The notes: generated by a model from the letters alone, not told the origin. A stretch of 64,000 bases of DNA from Burkholderia stabilis (GCF_001742165.1 NZ_CP016442.1:3286001-3350000), one strand, 5' to 3'. Positions 45,244 to 55,440 are shown, counted from the stretch's first letter. Program-made: numbers and translations.

Positions 45244-46902
45244 TCAATCCTGCGCGTAGATGTTCGAGTCCTTCGTCTCCTTGACGAACAGCAGGCCGAT
45301 CACGAACGTGGCCAGCGCGATCACGATCGGATACCAGAGCCCCGAATAGATGTCGCCCTTCGCCGCGACGATCGCGAACGCGGTCGCCGGCAGGAAGCCG
45401 CCGAACCAGCCGTTGCCGATGTGATACGGCAGCGACATCGACGTGTAGCGGATTCGCGTCGGGAACATCTCGACCAGCATCGCGGCGATCGGGCCGTAGA
45501 CCATCGTCACGTAGATCACGAGGATCGTCAGGATCACGATCGTCATCGGCCAGTTGAGCTGCGCCGGGTCGGCCTTCGGCGGGTAGCCGGCCGCCTTCAG
45601 CGTCGACGCGAGCGTCTTGTCGAACGCCGTGCCCTGCGCCTTCGCGTCGGCCGCCTTGCCGTCGAAGGTCGGGATCACCGCGTCACCGACCTTGATCTCG
45701 GCCAGCGTGCCGGCCGGCGCCGCCACGTTCTCGTAGTTCAGGCCGGCCTTCGCGAGCGCGCTCTTCGCGATGTCGCACGAGCTCGTGAACTTCGAGGTGC
45801 CCACCGGGTTGAACTGGAACGAGCAGGTGGCCGGATCGGCGATGACCGTGATCGGCGCCTTCTGCGTCGCGAGTTCGAGCTGCGGGTTCGCGTAGTGGGT
45901 GAGCGCCTTGAACAGCGGGAAGTAGGTCAGCGCCGCGATCAGGCAGCCCGCGAGGATGATCGGCTTGCGGCCGATCTTGTCCGACAGCGAACCGAAGAAC
46001 AGGAAGAACGGCGTGCCGATCAGCAGTGCGATCGCGATCAGGATGTTCGCGCTTGCGCCATCGACCTTCAGCGTCTGCGTGAGGAAGAACAGCGCGTAGA
46101 ACTGGCCCGTGTACCACACGACGGCCTGGCCGGCGGTCAGGCCGACGAGCGCGAGGATCACGATCTTCAGGTTCTTCCACTGGCCGAACGCCTCGGTCAG
46201 CGGCGCCTTCGACGTCTTGCCTTCCGCCTTGATGCGCAGGAACACCGGCGATTCGTTCAACTGCATCCGGATCCACACCGACACCGCGAGCAGCAGGATC
46301 GACGCGACGAACGGCACGCGCCAGCCCCAGCTGCCGAACGCTTCCTCGCCGATGAACGTGCGCACGCCGAGGATCACGAGCAGCGACAGGAACAGCCCGA
46401 GCGTCGCGGTCGTCTGGATCCACGCGGTGTAGAAGCCGCGCCGGTTGGCCGGCGCATGCTCCGCGACGTAGGTCGCCGCGCCGCCGTACTCGCCGCCGAG
46501 CGCGAGGCCCTGCAACAGCCGCATCGCAATGAAGATCACGGGCGCGGCGATGCCGATCGACGCGTAACCGGGCAGGAAGCCGACCACGAACGTTGAGACG
46601 CCCATGATCACGATCGTCACGAGGAACGTGTGCTTGCGGCCGACCATGTCGCCGAGCCGGCCGAACACGATCGCGCCGAACGGCCGCACCGCGAAACCGG
46701 CGGCAAAGCCGAGCAGCGTGAAGATGAATGCGGCGGTCGGATTGACGCCGGAGAAGAAGCTCTTGCTGATATAGGCCGCGAGTGAGCCGGCCAGGTAAAA
46801 GTCGTACCACTCGAACACGGTGCCGAGCGACGACGCGAAGATCACCTTCTTTTCTTCGCCCGTCATCGGCGAGTGCGAAATTTGCCCGCCTAACGTTGCC
46901 AT
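45244..46902 (-). CDS. MHS-family transporter with long periplasmic insert
   Basis: A 552-residue MFS importer of the metabolite:H+ symporter branch (SSLGTVFEWYDFYLAGSLAA, RLGDMVGRKHTF, RLLQGLALGGEYGGAATYVAEH). It is about 110 residues longer than usual: between helices 10 and 11 there is a soluble stretch (from about ANPQLELATQKA to ADPAQLNWPM) with a cysteine pair, likely periplasmic. ATG 46902 follows GGAG. A TctDE/QseBC-like sensor pair lies just upstream on the same strand and may control it. Confidence 0.9.
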   Translation of the reverse strand: MATLGGQISHSPMTGEEKKVIFASSLGTVFEWYDFYLAGSLAAYISKSFFSGVNPTAAFIFTLLGFAAGFAVRPFGAIVFGRLGDMVGRKHTFLVTIVIMGVSTFVVGFLPGYASIGIAAPVIFIAMRLLQGLALGGEYGGAATYVAEHAPANRRGFYTAWIQTTATLGLFLSLLVILGVRTFIGEEAFGSWGWRVPFVASILLLAVSVWIRMQLNESPVFLRIKAEGKTSKAPLTEAFGQWKNLKIVILALVGLTAGQAVVWYTGQFYALFFLTQTLKVDGASANILIAIALLIGTPFFLFFGSLSDKIGRKPIILAGCLIAALTYFPLFKALTHYANPQLELATQKAPITVIADPATCSFQFNPVGTSKFTSSCDIAKSALAKAGLNYENVAAPAGTLAEIKVGDAVIPTFDGKAADAKAQGTAFDKTLASTLKAAGYPPKADPAQLNWPMTIVILTILVIYVTMVYGPIAAMLVEMFPTRIRYTSMSLPYHIGNGWFGGFLPATAFAIVAAKGDIYSGLWYPIVIALATFVIGLLFVKETKDSNIYAQD

Positions 46903-47129
46903 GAATCGTCTCCAAGTCCCTTGATATAGATGTGCGGCCGCCTTGGGAGGGGCGGGCCTGTCGACGATTATTGGCACGGAAACTTACGGCGCACTGACTC
47001 GCGCGCATAAAACGGATGCGCGTTAACCCGCGCCGAACCGGGTGCTTCGCGTAGCGAACGTGGTGTGAACGTCCGGCAAAACACCCGTTTCGGCGCTGTC
47101 GCGGCGCGTTGCCGCGGTGCATGTCAGGG

Positions 47130-48677
47130 TTAATCCGGGGCGGTGTCCGACAGCGGCAGGCTGACGCGCACGAGCGTGCCGGCGAGTCGCGGCGCGTGCT
47201 GGTAGACGTGATCGTCGAGCGTCAGCGTGCCGCCGTGCTGCGTGGTGATCTCGCGCACGATCGCGAGCCCGAGGCCGCTGCCGTCGCCTTCGCGGCCGAG
47301 GATCCGGTAGAAGCGCTCGACGACGCGCTCGCGTTCGGCGGCCGGGATGCCGGGCCCCGTGTCCTCGACTTCGAGATGCACGAGCCGCGCCGCCGGCTCG
47401 GCGCGCACACGCACCGTGATGCGGCCGCCGTCCGGCGTGTAGCGGATCGCGTTGTCGATCAGGTTGCCGAGCATCTCGCGCAGCATCACCGGGTTGCCGT
47501 CGACGTCGAGCGGCGCATCGTCCGGCGGGCCTTCGTAGCCGAGATCCATCCGCTTCGCGAGCGCGGCCTGTACCCAGTCGCGCACCGCACGCCGCGCGAG
47601 CGCGGCAATCTCGACCGGCTCGAACGTGAGCCCGCTCGCGCGATTCTCGGCGCGCGCGAGCGCAAGCAGCTGCGTGACGAGCCGTGCGGCCTGCTCGGAG
47701 CTCGTCGCGATCTGCTCGAGCGAGCGCTGCACGTCGGGCGGGACGGGGTGGCGCAGCGCGAACTCGGCCTGCGTGCGCAGGCCCGCGAGCGGTGTCTTCA
47801 TCTGATGCGCGGCGTCGGCGATGAAGCGCTTTTGCAGCGCCATGTTCTGTTCGAGACGCGCGAGCAGGTCGTTGAAGGAGGTCACGAGCGGCTCGATCTC
47901 GGGTGGCGCGCGCTGCGCCTCGACGGGCGACAGGTCGTCGGGCCGCCGCGCGCGGATGTGCGCCTGCAGCGCGTTGAGCGGCGCGAGCCCGCGCGACAGC
48001 CCGAACCAGACGAGCAGGATCGCGAGCGGCAGGATCACGAATTGCGGCAGGATCACGCCCTTGATGATGTCGTTCGCGAGCGCGTTGCGCTTGTCGAGCG
48101 TCTCGCCGACCTGCACGAGCACCGGCTGCGTGCCGCTCGTTTGCGGCAGTGCGACCGTCGTATACGCGACGCGCACGTCGTTGCCGCGCAGCAGGTCGTC
48201 GCGGAACACGACGACACCGGGCGGCGGGCGATCCTCGTCGCGCGGCAGCGGCATGTCGGCTTCGCCTGCGACCAGCTCGCCGCGCGTGCCGAGCACCTGG
48301 AAGTAAACACTGTCGACGTTGTCCGCGCGCAGGAAGTCGCGCGTCTGCTCCGGCAGCGTCAGCTCGGCGACGCCGTTGACCGGATGGATCTGCCGCGCGA
48401 GCACGTAGGCGTTGGTCTCGAGCGCGCGGTCGAACGGGCTGTTCGCGATCGTCTTCGCGACGAGATAGGTGACGGCGATGCTCATCGGCCACAGCAGCAG
48501 CAGCGGCGCGAGCATCCAGTCGAGGATTTCGCCGAACAGCGAGCGCGGGCGCGGGGCCTCGGGCGCATCGGTTTCGTCGGGCGGCGCGAACGGGTTCTCG
48601 TAGCGCGCGTCGCGCGCCTCGTCGGCGGCCGACGAAGGCGCGCCGCTCGGGTGGCGGGAATGGGCCGGCGTGGCCAT
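47130..48677 (-). CDS. Sensor histidine kinase, TctE/QseC-like
   Basis: A 515-residue inner-membrane kinase. Two membrane helices (about 53-75 and 208-227) bracket a periplasmic sensor. The phospho-accepting histidine is H291 in FIADAAHQMKTPL, and the ATP-binding lid shows LGNLIDNAIRYTPDGG, DTGPGIP and GDGSGLGLAIVREI. ATG 48677 lies 18 bases after the stop of the partner response regulator. The periplasmic domain resembles the TctE group that senses tricarboxylates; the true ligand is unknown. Confidence 0.9.
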   Translation of the reverse strand: MATPAHSRHPSGAPSSAADEARDARYENPFAPPDETDAPEAPRPRSLFGEILDWMLAPLLLLWPMSIAVTYLVAKTIANSPFDRALETNAYVLARQIHPVNGVAELTLPEQTRDFLRADNVDSVYFQVLGTRGELVAGEADMPLPRDEDRPPPGVVVFRDDLLRGNDVRVAYTTVALPQTSGTQPVLVQVGETLDKRNALANDIIKGVILPQFVILPLAILLVWFGLSRGLAPLNALQAHIRARRPDDLSPVEAQRAPPEIEPLVTSFNDLLARLEQNMALQKRFIADAAHQMKTPLAGLRTQAEFALRHPVPPDVQRSLEQIATSSEQAARLVTQLLALARAENRASGLTFEPVEIAALARRAVRDWVQAALAKRMDLGYEGPPDDAPLDVDGNPVMLREMLGNLIDNAIRYTPDGGRITVRVRAEPAARLVHLEVEDTGPGIPAAERERVVERFYRILGREGDGSGLGLAIVREITTQHGGTLTLDDHVYQHAPRLAGTLVRVSLPLSDTAPD

Positions 48678-48694
48678 CGCGGCGACGGCCGGCT

Positions 48695-49426
48695 TCAGCG
48701 CAGCGGCGTGCCGGCCACCGCGGGCTGGGGCGCCGTCGTGTCGGCAGGCGCGGCGGCGGGCGCGACCTTCTCGAGGCAATAGCCGAGGCCGCGCACGGTC
48801 GAGATCCGGACGCCGCTCGGTTCGATCTTCTTGCGCAACCGGTGCACGTAGACCTCGATCGCGTTGTTGCTGACTTCCTCGCCCCATTCGCACAGATGGT
48901 CGACGAGCTGCTCCTTCGACACGAGCCGGCCGATCCGCTGCAGCAGCACTTCGAGCAGGCCGAGCTCACGCGCGGACAGGTCGAGCACGCGGTCGTTCGC
49001 ATACGCGATGCGGCCGACCTGGTCGAACGCGAGCGAGCCGTGGCGCACGACGGTCGGGCCGCCGCCCGCGCCGCGCCGCGTCAGCGCGCGCACGCGCGCC
49101 TCGAGCTCGTTGAGTGCGAACGGTTTTGCCATGTAGTCGTCCGCGCCGAGGTCTAGCCCCTTCACGCGCTCGTCGACGCTGTCGGCGGCGGTCAGGATCA
49201 GCACGGGGAGGTTGGAGTTGCGCGCGCGCAGGCGCTTGAGCACGTCGAGGCCGGACATTTTCGGCAGCCCGAGATCGAGGATCAGCAGATCGAATGTCTG
49301 CATCGACAGCGCGGTATCGGCGTCGACGCCGCTCTTCACGTGGTCGACCGCATAGCCCGATTGGCGGAGTGACCGGGTGAGGCCGTCCGCGAGTATGCTG
49401 TCGTCTTCGGCGATGAGAATTCGCAT
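48695..49426 (-). CDS. OmpR-family response regulator, TctD/QseB-like
   Basis: A 243-residue two-domain regulator. The receiver has the acidic pocket (AEDDS), the phosphorylated aspartate D51 in LLILDLGLPKMSG and the conserved lysine in YMAKPFALNEL. The C-terminal winged helix is of the OmpR type (NNAIEVYVHRLRKKIEPSGV). It starts at ATG 49426 and is directly followed by its histidine kinase. Likely targets include the MHS transporter gene downstream (inference). Confidence 0.93.
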   Translation of the reverse strand: MRILIAEDDSILADGLTRSLRQSGYAVDHVKSGVDADTALSMQTFDLLILDLGLPKMSGLDVLKRLRARNSNLPVLILTAADSVDERVKGLDLGADDYMAKPFALNELEARVRALTRRGAGGGPTVVRHGSLAFDQVGRIAYANDRVLDLSARELGLLEVLLQRIGRLVSKEQLVDHLCEWGEEVSNNAIEVYVHRLRKKIEPSGVRISTVRGLGYCLEKVAPAAAPADTTAPQPAVAGTPLR

Positions 49427-49512
49427 GTTGCTGACCGATGGCCGGCAGGGCGTTCGCGCCGGCGCGGCTGTCTCCGAAGTGATTCGTGTACAACGCAGCC
49501 TGCATTGCGGGC

Positions 49513-49543
49513 TTGCATAAAACACTGTTTTTTTATACAGTGT
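49513..49543 (+). promoter_or_regulatory. recA SOS promoter with LexA box
   Basis: ACACTGT-N8-ACAGTGT (49522-49543) contains the proteobacterial LexA consensus CTGT-N8-ACAG. TTGCAT at 49513 and TATACA at 49534 may form -35 and -10 with the LexA box over them. It lies 74 bases ahead of recA. Confidence 0.88.
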
Positions 49544-49616
49544 CTGCATTCGTGGGCGGCGCTTGAAAGCGGGCGCGCCTCTAACAGACGCTGCTCATCA
49601 TAGCAAAGGACGATTC

Positions 49617-50687
49617 ATGGAAGATAGCAAGAAAGGCTCCGGGATGACCGCCGAGAAGAGCAAGGCGCTTGCGGCCGCACTCGCGCAGATCGAGAAGCAG
49701 TTCGGCAAAGGGTCGATCATGCGCATGGGCGACGGCGAGGCGGCGGAGGATATCCAGGTCGTCTCCACGGGCTCGCTGGGTCTCGACATCGCACTGGGCG
49801 TCGGCGGCCTGCCGCGCGGCCGGGTGGTCGAAATCTACGGTCCGGAATCGTCCGGTAAAACCACGCTCACGCTGCAGGTCATCGCCGAACTGCAGAAGAT
49901 CGGCGGCACGGCTGCGTTCATCGACGCCGAACACGCGCTCGACGTTCAGTACGCGTCGAAGCTCGGCGTGAACGTGCCGGAACTGCTGATCTCGCAGCCG
50001 GACACCGGCGAGCAGGCGCTTGAAATCACCGACGCGCTGGTGCGCTCGGGCTCGATCGACATGATCGTCATCGACTCGGTCGCGGCGCTCGTGCCGAAGG
50101 CCGAAATCGAAGGCGAGATGGGCGATTCGCTGCCGGGCCTGCAGGCGCGCCTGATGTCGCAGGCGCTGCGCAAGCTGACCGGCACGATCAAGCGCACGAA
50201 CTGCCTCGTGATCTTCATCAACCAGATCCGGATGAAGATCGGCGTGATGTTCGGCAACCCGGAAACCACGACGGGCGGCAACGCGCTGAAGTTCTATGCG
50301 TCGGTGCGCCTTGATATCCGCCGGATCGGCTCGATCAAGAAGAACGACGAGGTGATCGGCAACGAAACCCGCGTGAAGGTCGTCAAGAACAAGGTATCGC
50401 CGCCGTTCCGCGAAGCGATCTTCGACATCCTGTATGGCGAGGGCATTTCGCGCCAGGGCGAGATCATCGATCTCGGCGTGCAGGCGAAGATCGTCGACAA
50501 GGCGGGCGCCTGGTACAGCTACAACGGCGAGAAGATCGGCCAGGGCAAGGACAACGCGCGTGAATTCCTGCGCGAGAATCCGGAAATCGCACGCGAGATC
50601 GAGAACCGCATTCGCGAATCGCTCGGTGTCGTTGCCATGCCCGATGGCGTAGTCAACGAAGCCGAGGCGGTGGACGAAGAAGAGTGA
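49617..50687 (+). CDS. recA: Recombinase A
   Basis: A 356-residue DNA strand-exchange protein and SOS co-protease. Walker A is GPESSGKT at 75-82; Walker B ([10 protein letters not shown]), the L1/L2 loops ([20 protein letters not shown] and [16 protein letters not shown]) and an acidic tail ([11 protein letters not shown]) are present. AAAGGA precedes ATG 49617. A LexA box lies upstream, a terminator 138 bases after the stop, and recX follows. Confidence 0.99.
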   Translation: MEDSKKGSGMTAEKSKALAAALAQIEKQFGKGSIMRMGDGEAAEDIQVVSTGSLGLDIALGVGGLPRGRVVEIYGPESSGKTTLTLQVIAELQKIGGTAAFIDAEHALDVQYASKLGVNVPELLISQPDTGEQALEITDALVRSGSIDMIVIDSVAALVPKAEIEGEMGDSLPGLQARLMSQALRKLTGTIKRTNCLVIFINQIRMKIGVMFGNPETTTGGNALKFYASVRLDIRRIGSIKKNDEVIGNETRVKVVKNKVSPPFREAIFDILYGEGISRQGEIIDLGVQAKIVDKAGAWYSYNGEKIGQGKDNAREFLRENPEIAREIENRIRESLGVVAMPDGVVNEAEAVDEEE

Positions 50688-51544
50688 TGGTCGGGCGCCG
50701 AGGTCAGGCTGGCGAACCGGAGGAGAGCGACACGCCCGAAACGGCGGGTCGCTCCGGCCGGCGAGCCGGGCCCTCGGGTGCTGATCGGCGGGGCGCAGGC
50801 AGCAACGCAGCGAACCGCACCGCGACGAGGGCATCCGAGGATGCCCTCGTTTCGTTTGAGATTGCCGCGCCCGACGATCCGTTCGAAGACGATGAGTCGT
50901 TCGACGCGCACGATCGCTCGCGCCGTCGCGTGTCCGGTGTCAGCTTCCCGGGCGATCGCGCACCGGATGGAGCGGCGCCGGCCAGGGAAGATGTCTATAC
51001 GCGCAGCAGCCAGCATCCACGCCGCACGCGCCATGCGCCTGGCGCGGCCTCCGGCGAGGATCCGGGCGCCGGCGAGCGCAAGTCGTCGAAGCCGCCGCGT
51101 TCGTTGAAGGGCCGCGCGCTCGGTTATCTGTCCAGGCGCGAATACAGCCGCACGGAACTCGCGCGCAAGCTCGCGCCGTACGTCGGCGAAGACGAATCCG
51201 TCGAGCCGCTGCTTGATGCGCTGGAAAAGGACGGCTGGCTGTCCGACGCACGCTTTGCCGAGAGTCTCGTGCATCGCCGCGCATCGCGCGTCGGCGTCGC
51301 GCGCATCGTCAGCGAGCTGAAGCGCCATGCGGTCGGCGACACGCTGGTCGAAGAGGTGAATGCGCAGCTGCGCGAGACCGAATGGACGCGTGCGCAGGCG
51401 GTCTGGCGCAAGAAATTCGGTGCACTGCCGCAAACGCCGGCCGAGCGTGCGAAGCAGGCGCGCTTTCTCGCCGCGCGCGGCTTCTCGAGCGCGACCATCG
51501 TGAAGTTGCTGAAGGTCGGCGACGATTTCCCGATCGACGACTGA
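50687..51544 (+). CDS. recX: Recombination regulator RecX, start uncertain
   Basis: RecX inhibits RecA filament growth. The three-helix-repeat core is the last ~150 residues (RSLKGRALGYLSRREYSRTE ... ARFLAARGFSSATIVKLL). The frame stays open back to an ATG at 50687 that overlaps the recA stop, adding ~135 low-complexity charged residues. A strong terminator at 50825-50857 sits inside that extension, and no ATG follows it, so the real start may be GTG 50930, TTG 51104 or a rarer codon. In E. coli recX is made by read-through of the recA terminator, and the same is likely here. Confidence 0.85.
   Translation: MVGRRGQAGEPEESDTPETAGRSGRRAGPSGADRRGAGSNAANRTATRASEDALVSFEIAAPDDPFEDDESFDAHDRSRRRVSGVSFPGDRAPDGAAPAREDVYTRSSQHPRRTRHAPGAASGEDPGAGERKSSKPPRSLKGRALGYLSRREYSRTELARKLAPYVGEDESVEPLLDALEKDGWLSDARFAESLVHRRASRVGVARIVSELKRHAVGDTLVEEVNAQLRETEWTRAQAVWRKKFGALPQTPAERAKQARFLAARGFSSATIVKLLKVGDDFPIDD
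50825..50857 (+). terminator. recA rho-independent terminator
   Basis: A 12-bp perfect stem ACGAGGGCATCC/GGATGCCCTCGT with a two-base GA turn, followed by TTCGTTT. It lies 138 bases after recA and inside the upstream part of the recX frame. Confidence 0.85.
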
Positions 51545-51689
51545 CCGGCCGGTCGCGCGCGTGCCGCGCGATTTTGCTGCAATGCAACCGCTTCCGGACA
51601 GGCGGGAATACCCGCCGTCGCGTCAAACTGTCTCAAATACCCAATATGCTAAAATCCATGGGTTTTCCTCTTCGGCCTCAACCTCCAGC

Positions 51690-52298
51690 ATGCCGCTATC
51701 CGAGCCCGTGCCCCGTCAGTTGCGACATCGACGCGCAATCCGAGCGGAAGCTTACGAGCGCGGCGACGGCTTGTGGGACATCGAAGCCTGCCTGACCGAC
51801 CACAAGCCGCGCGATGTCGCGCTTGCGTCGGGCATCCGGCCCCAAGGCCTGCCGATCCACGAACTCTGGCTGCGCGTGACTATCGATCGTGAACTCAATG
51901 TCGTCGACGCCGAAGCGTCCTCGGAATGGGTGCCGTATCCCGGTCAGTGTCAATCCGCTCCTCCCGCCTATCGGGCCCTCATTGGGCTCAATCTCTTCCG
52001 CCACTTCCGCCGCGATGCGAACCGACTGCTGTCCGGTGTCGCAGGCTGCTCCCATCTCACCGAACTGTGCGCCGTGCTGCCGACGGCAGCGATCCAGGCG
52101 TTCGCCGGTGACGTGTGGAACGTGCGCGAGGAGGGTGGCGAAGGGCCGGATCACGCTAGCGCACACGACGAACCGCCTTTCCAGCTCGGCCGCTGCCGTG
52201 CGCTGCGGTTCGACGGCGAGGTCGTGCGGCAGTACTACCCGCGCTGGTATGGCGCGGAGCGGCCGAACGTGCCCGGTGAAGGCAGCACGAAGGAATGA
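51690..52298 (+). CDS. DUF2889 protein
   Basis: A 202-residue conserved protein of family DUF2889 (RHRRAIRAEAYERGDGLWDI, PIHELWLRVTID, GCSHLTELCAVLPTAAIQAF). Function unknown. ATG 51690 (MPLSEPVPRQL) is chosen; the frame runs upstream to 51561 without support. It lies between recX and sucC, all on the plus strand. Confidence 0.9.
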   Translation: MPLSEPVPRQLRHRRAIRAEAYERGDGLWDIEACLTDHKPRDVALASGIRPQGLPIHELWLRVTIDRELNVVDAEASSEWVPYPGQCQSAPPAYRALIGLNLFRHFRRDANRLLSGVAGCSHLTELCAVLPTAAIQAFAGDVWNVREEGGEGPDHASAHDEPPFQLGRCRALRFDGEVVRQYYPRWYGAERPNVPGEGSTKE

Positions 52299-52366
52299 AC
52301 GGAAATCATTCGAAGAAGCGTCTTAAGCGACTTTTCATCCAACTCTCAGACTGAAGGGAATCACGC

Positions 52367-53533
52367 ATGAAGATTCACGAGTACCAGGGTAAGGAAATCC
52401 TGCGGAAATTCGGAGTCGCGGTACCGCGCGGCAAGCCGGCGTTCTCGGTTGACGAGGCCGTCAAGGTGGCAGAAGAGCTGGGCGGCCCGGTTTGGGTCGT
52501 GAAGGCTCAGATTCACGCGGGTGGCCGTGGCAAGGGCGGCGGCGTGAAGGTGGCGAAGTCGATCGAGCAGGTTCGCGAATACGCGAATCAGATCCTCGGC
52601 ATGCAGCTCGTCACGCACCAGACCGGTCCGGAAGGCCAGAAGGTCAACCGTCTGATGGTCGAAGAAGGCGCCGACATCAAGCAGGAACTGTATGTCAGCC
52701 TCGTCGTCGATCGCGTGACGCAAAAGATCGTTCTGATGGGTTCGAGCGAAGGCGGCATGGACATCGAAGAAGTCGCCGAAAAGCACCCGGAACTGATCCA
52801 CAAGGTCATTGTCGAGCCGTCGACTGGCCTGCTCGACGCTCAAGCCGACGACCTCGCCGCGAAGATCGGCGTGCCGGCTGCTTCGATTCCGCAAGCGCGT
52901 GCCATCCTGCAAGGCCTGTACAAGGCCTTCTGGGAAACCGACGCATCGCTGGCTGAAATCAACCCGCTGAACGTCTCCGGCGACGGCAAGGTCATCGCAC
53001 TCGACGCGAAGTTCAACTTCGACTCGAATGCGCTGTTCCGTCATCCGGAAATCGTCGCGTACCGCGATCTGGATGAAGAAGATCCGGCTGAAATCGAAGC
53101 GTCGAAGTTCGACCTCGCGTACATCTCGCTCGACGGCAACATCGGCTGTCTCGTGAACGGCGCAGGCCTGGCGATGGCGACGATGGACACCATCAAGCTG
53201 TTCGGCGGCGAGCCGGCGAACTTCCTGGACGTCGGCGGTGGCGCTACGACCGAGAAGGTCACGGAAGCATTCAAGCTGATGCTGAAGAACCCGGACCTGA
53301 AGGCGATCCTCGTGAACATCTTCGGCGGCATCATGCGCTGCGACGTGATCGCGGAAGGCGTGATCGCCGGTTCGAAGGCCGTGAACCTGAAGGTGCCGCT
53401 CGTCGTGCGCATGAAGGGCACGAACGAGGACCTCGGCAAGAAGATGCTGGCCGACTCGGGCCTGCCGATCATCTCGGCGGACAGCATGGAAGAAGCTGCG
53501 CAGAAGGTCGTCGCGGCTGCCGCAGGCAAGTAA
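52367..53533 (+). CDS. sucC: Succinyl-CoA synthetase beta subunit (ADP-forming)
   Basis: A 388-residue TCA-cycle subunit with an ATP-grasp N-terminus ([35 protein letters not shown]) and a CoA-ligase C-terminal domain ([29 protein letters not shown]). It pairs with SucD to make ATP from succinyl-CoA. GAAGGGA precedes ATG 52367. sucD follows at 69 bases, forming the usual operon. Confidence 0.98.
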   Translation: MKIHEYQGKEILRKFGVAVPRGKPAFSVDEAVKVAEELGGPVWVVKAQIHAGGRGKGGGVKVAKSIEQVREYANQILGMQLVTHQTGPEGQKVNRLMVEEGADIKQELYVSLVVDRVTQKIVLMGSSEGGMDIEEVAEKHPELIHKVIVEPSTGLLDAQADDLAAKIGVPAASIPQARAILQGLYKAFWETDASLAEINPLNVSGDGKVIALDAKFNFDSNALFRHPEIVAYRDLDEEDPAEIEASKFDLAYISLDGNIGCLVNGAGLAMATMDTIKLFGGEPANFLDVGGGATTEKVTEAFKLMLKNPDLKAILVNIFGGIMRCDVIAEGVIAGSKAVNLKVPLVVRMKGTNEDLGKKMLADSGLPIISADSMEEAAQKVVAAAAGK

Positions 53534-53602
53534 GCGCGCGCTAATGAACACGCATGGCGGCGCGGTTTGCACGCGACGCCAATCGAACAGAGGTCAAAAT
53601 AC

Positions 53603-54484
53603 ATGTCGATTCTGATCAACAAGGACACGAAGGTCATCACGCAGGGCATTACCGGCAAAACCGGTCAGTTCCACACGCGCGCCTGTCGTGAATACGCAAA
53701 CGGCCGCGAAGCATTCGTCGCGGGCGTGAACCCGAAGAAGGCCGGCGAAGATTTCGAAGGCATTCCGATCTACGCAAGCGTCAAGGAAGCGAAGGCAGAA
53801 ACCGGCGCGACCGTGTCGGTCATCTACGTTCCGCCGGCAGGCGCCGCGGCTGCGATCTGGGAAGCGGTCGAAGCCGATCTGGATCTCGCGATCTGCATCA
53901 CGGAAGGCATCCCCGTCCGTGACATGATCGAAGTGAAGGACCGTATGCGCCGCGAAGGCCGCAAGACGCTGCTGCTCGGGCCGAACTGCCCGGGCACGAT
54001 CACGCCGGACGAGCTGAAGATCGGCATCATGCCGGGTCATATCCACCGCAAGGGCCGCATCGGCGTCGTGTCGCGTTCGGGCACGCTGACGTACGAAGCG
54101 GTTGCTCAGCTGACGGCACTCGGCCTCGGCCAGTCGTCGGCAGTCGGTATCGGCGGCGACCCGATCAACGGTCTGAAGCACATCGACGTGATGAAGATGT
54201 TCAACGACGATCCGGAGACGGATGCGGTCGTGATGATCGGCGAAATCGGCGGTCCGGACGAAGCCAATGCGGCAGAGTGGATCAAGGACAACATGAAGAA
54301 GCCGGTCGTCGGCTTCATCGCGGGCGTCACGGCGCCCCCGGGCAAGCGCATGGGCCACGCCGGCGCGCTGATCTCGGGCGGTGCGGATACGGCCGAAGCG
54401 AAGCTGGAAATCATGGAAGCGTGCGGCATCACCGTCACGCGCAACCCGTCGGAAATGGGCCGTCTGCTGAAGAAGGCGCTGTAA
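53603..54484 (+). CDS. sucD: Succinyl-CoA synthetase alpha subunit
   Basis: A 293-residue partner of SucC. The CoA-binding N-terminus (MSILINKDTKVITQGITGKT) and the catalytic histidine, phosphorylated during turnover, in GAPPGKRMGHAGALI-type context (here TAPPGKRMGHAGALISGG) are present. ATG 53603 begins the family sequence. A terminator follows at 54511. Confidence 0.98.
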   Translation: MSILINKDTKVITQGITGKTGQFHTRACREYANGREAFVAGVNPKKAGEDFEGIPIYASVKEAKAETGATVSVIYVPPAGAAAAIWEAVEADLDLAICITEGIPVRDMIEVKDRMRREGRKTLLLGPNCPGTITPDELKIGIMPGHIHRKGRIGVVSRSGTLTYEAVAQLTALGLGQSSAVGIGGDPINGLKHIDVMKMFNDDPETDAVVMIGEIGGPDEANAAEWIKDNMKKPVVGFIAGVTAPPGKRMGHAGALISGGADTAEAKLEIMEACGITVTRNPSEMGRLLKKAL

Positions 54485-54510
54485 TATTTCCACGTGGGTT
54501 CGTCCTGCAG

Positions 54511-54537
54511 AAAACGCCGGCTTTGCCGGCGTTTTTT
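54511..54537 (+). terminator. sucCD terminator
   Basis: AACGCCGGC-ttt-GCCGGCGTT followed by TTTTTG, 27 bases after sucD. A canonical rho-independent terminator. Confidence 0.93.
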
Positions 54538-54640
54538 GTTATGCTCGCGCAATGAATTCGTAAGCACCGGGCATGCATCGCGCATGTGCCGGCGATGAAC
54601 CGGGCCGCCCGCCAGGCGGCCAAGCCCTGCACATCTCCCC

Positions 54641-55345
54641 ATGCTCGAATTCCTGACATCGCTGCACTGGGGCGCCGTTCTCCAGATCGTCATCATCGAT
54701 ATCCTGCTCGGCGGCGACAACGCGGTCGTGATCGCGCTCGCCTGCCGCAACCTGCCGGCGAACCAGCGGCTGCGCGGCGTCGTCTGGGGCACCGCGGGGG
54801 CGATCCTGCTGCGCGTCGCGCTGATCACGTTCGCGGTCGCGCTGCTCGACGTGCCGTTCCTGAAGTTCGGCGGCGGGCTGCTGCTGCTGTGGATCGGCAT
54901 CAAGCTGATGGCGCCGGCCGCCGACGCGCACGACCACATCAAACCGGCCGACCGGCTGTGGGATGCCGTGAAGACCATCGTGATCGCCGACGCGGTGATG
55001 AGCCTCGACAACGTGATCGCGATCGCCGGCGCGGCCGAGCAGGCCGATCCGTCGCACCGCATCGCGCTCGTGATCTTCGGGCTGGTCGTCAGCGTGCCGA
55101 TCATCGTGTGGGGCAGCACGCTGGTGCTGAAACTGCTCGACCGCTTCCCCGTCGTCGTGACGCTCGGCGCCGCGCTGCTCGGCTGGATCGCGGGCGGGCT
55201 GATCGTGCACGACCCGGTCGGCGATCGCTGGCCGGTGCTCGATACGCCGGCTGCGATCTACGGCGCGAGCATGGCCGGTGCGCTGTTCGTCGTGGCGGCC
55301 GGTTATGCGCTCAGGCGGAGCCGCGGCGTGCCGGGCGCGCACTGA
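54641..55345 (+). CDS. TerC-family membrane protein (YjbE/YkoY-like)
   Basis: A 234-residue protein with about seven membrane helices, of the TerC/YjbE type. The paired acidic motifs [20 protein letters not shown] and [20 protein letters not shown] are the family signature and probably bind a metal. Bacterial relatives export manganese or help metalate secreted proteins. No yybP-ykoY manganese riboswitch is visible in its leader. A terminator follows at 55396. Confidence 0.92.
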   Translation: MLEFLTSLHWGAVLQIVIIDILLGGDNAVVIALACRNLPANQRLRGVVWGTAGAILLRVALITFAVALLDVPFLKFGGGLLLLWIGIKLMAPAADAHDHIKPADRLWDAVKTIVIADAVMSLDNVIAIAGAAEQADPSHRIALVIFGLVVSVPIIVWGSTLVLKLLDRFPVVVTLGAALLGWIAGGLIVHDPVGDRWPVLDTPAAIYGASMAGALFVVAAGYALRRSRGVPGAH

Positions 55346-55395
55346 CTGGCCGTCCGGCCGACTGCCGGGTTCGCGGCCCGCTGGCTACGATCGAT

Positions 55396-55424
55396 ACGCC
55401 TGCCTGTACCGGCAGGCGTTTTTC
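55396..55424 (+). terminator. Rho-independent terminator after the TerC-type gene
   Basis: ACGCCTGCC/GGCAGGCGT 9-bp stem with loop TGTACC, then TTTTCGTTT. It separates the TerC-type gene from the pilin gene. Confidence 0.88.
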
Positions 55425-55440
55425 GTTTCCGGAGCCTGCC

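Noticed and set aside
54541..54640. Leader of the TerC-type gene considered for a yybP-ykoY manganese riboswitch
   Set aside because: The leader is under 100 bases and shows none of the conserved loop sequences.
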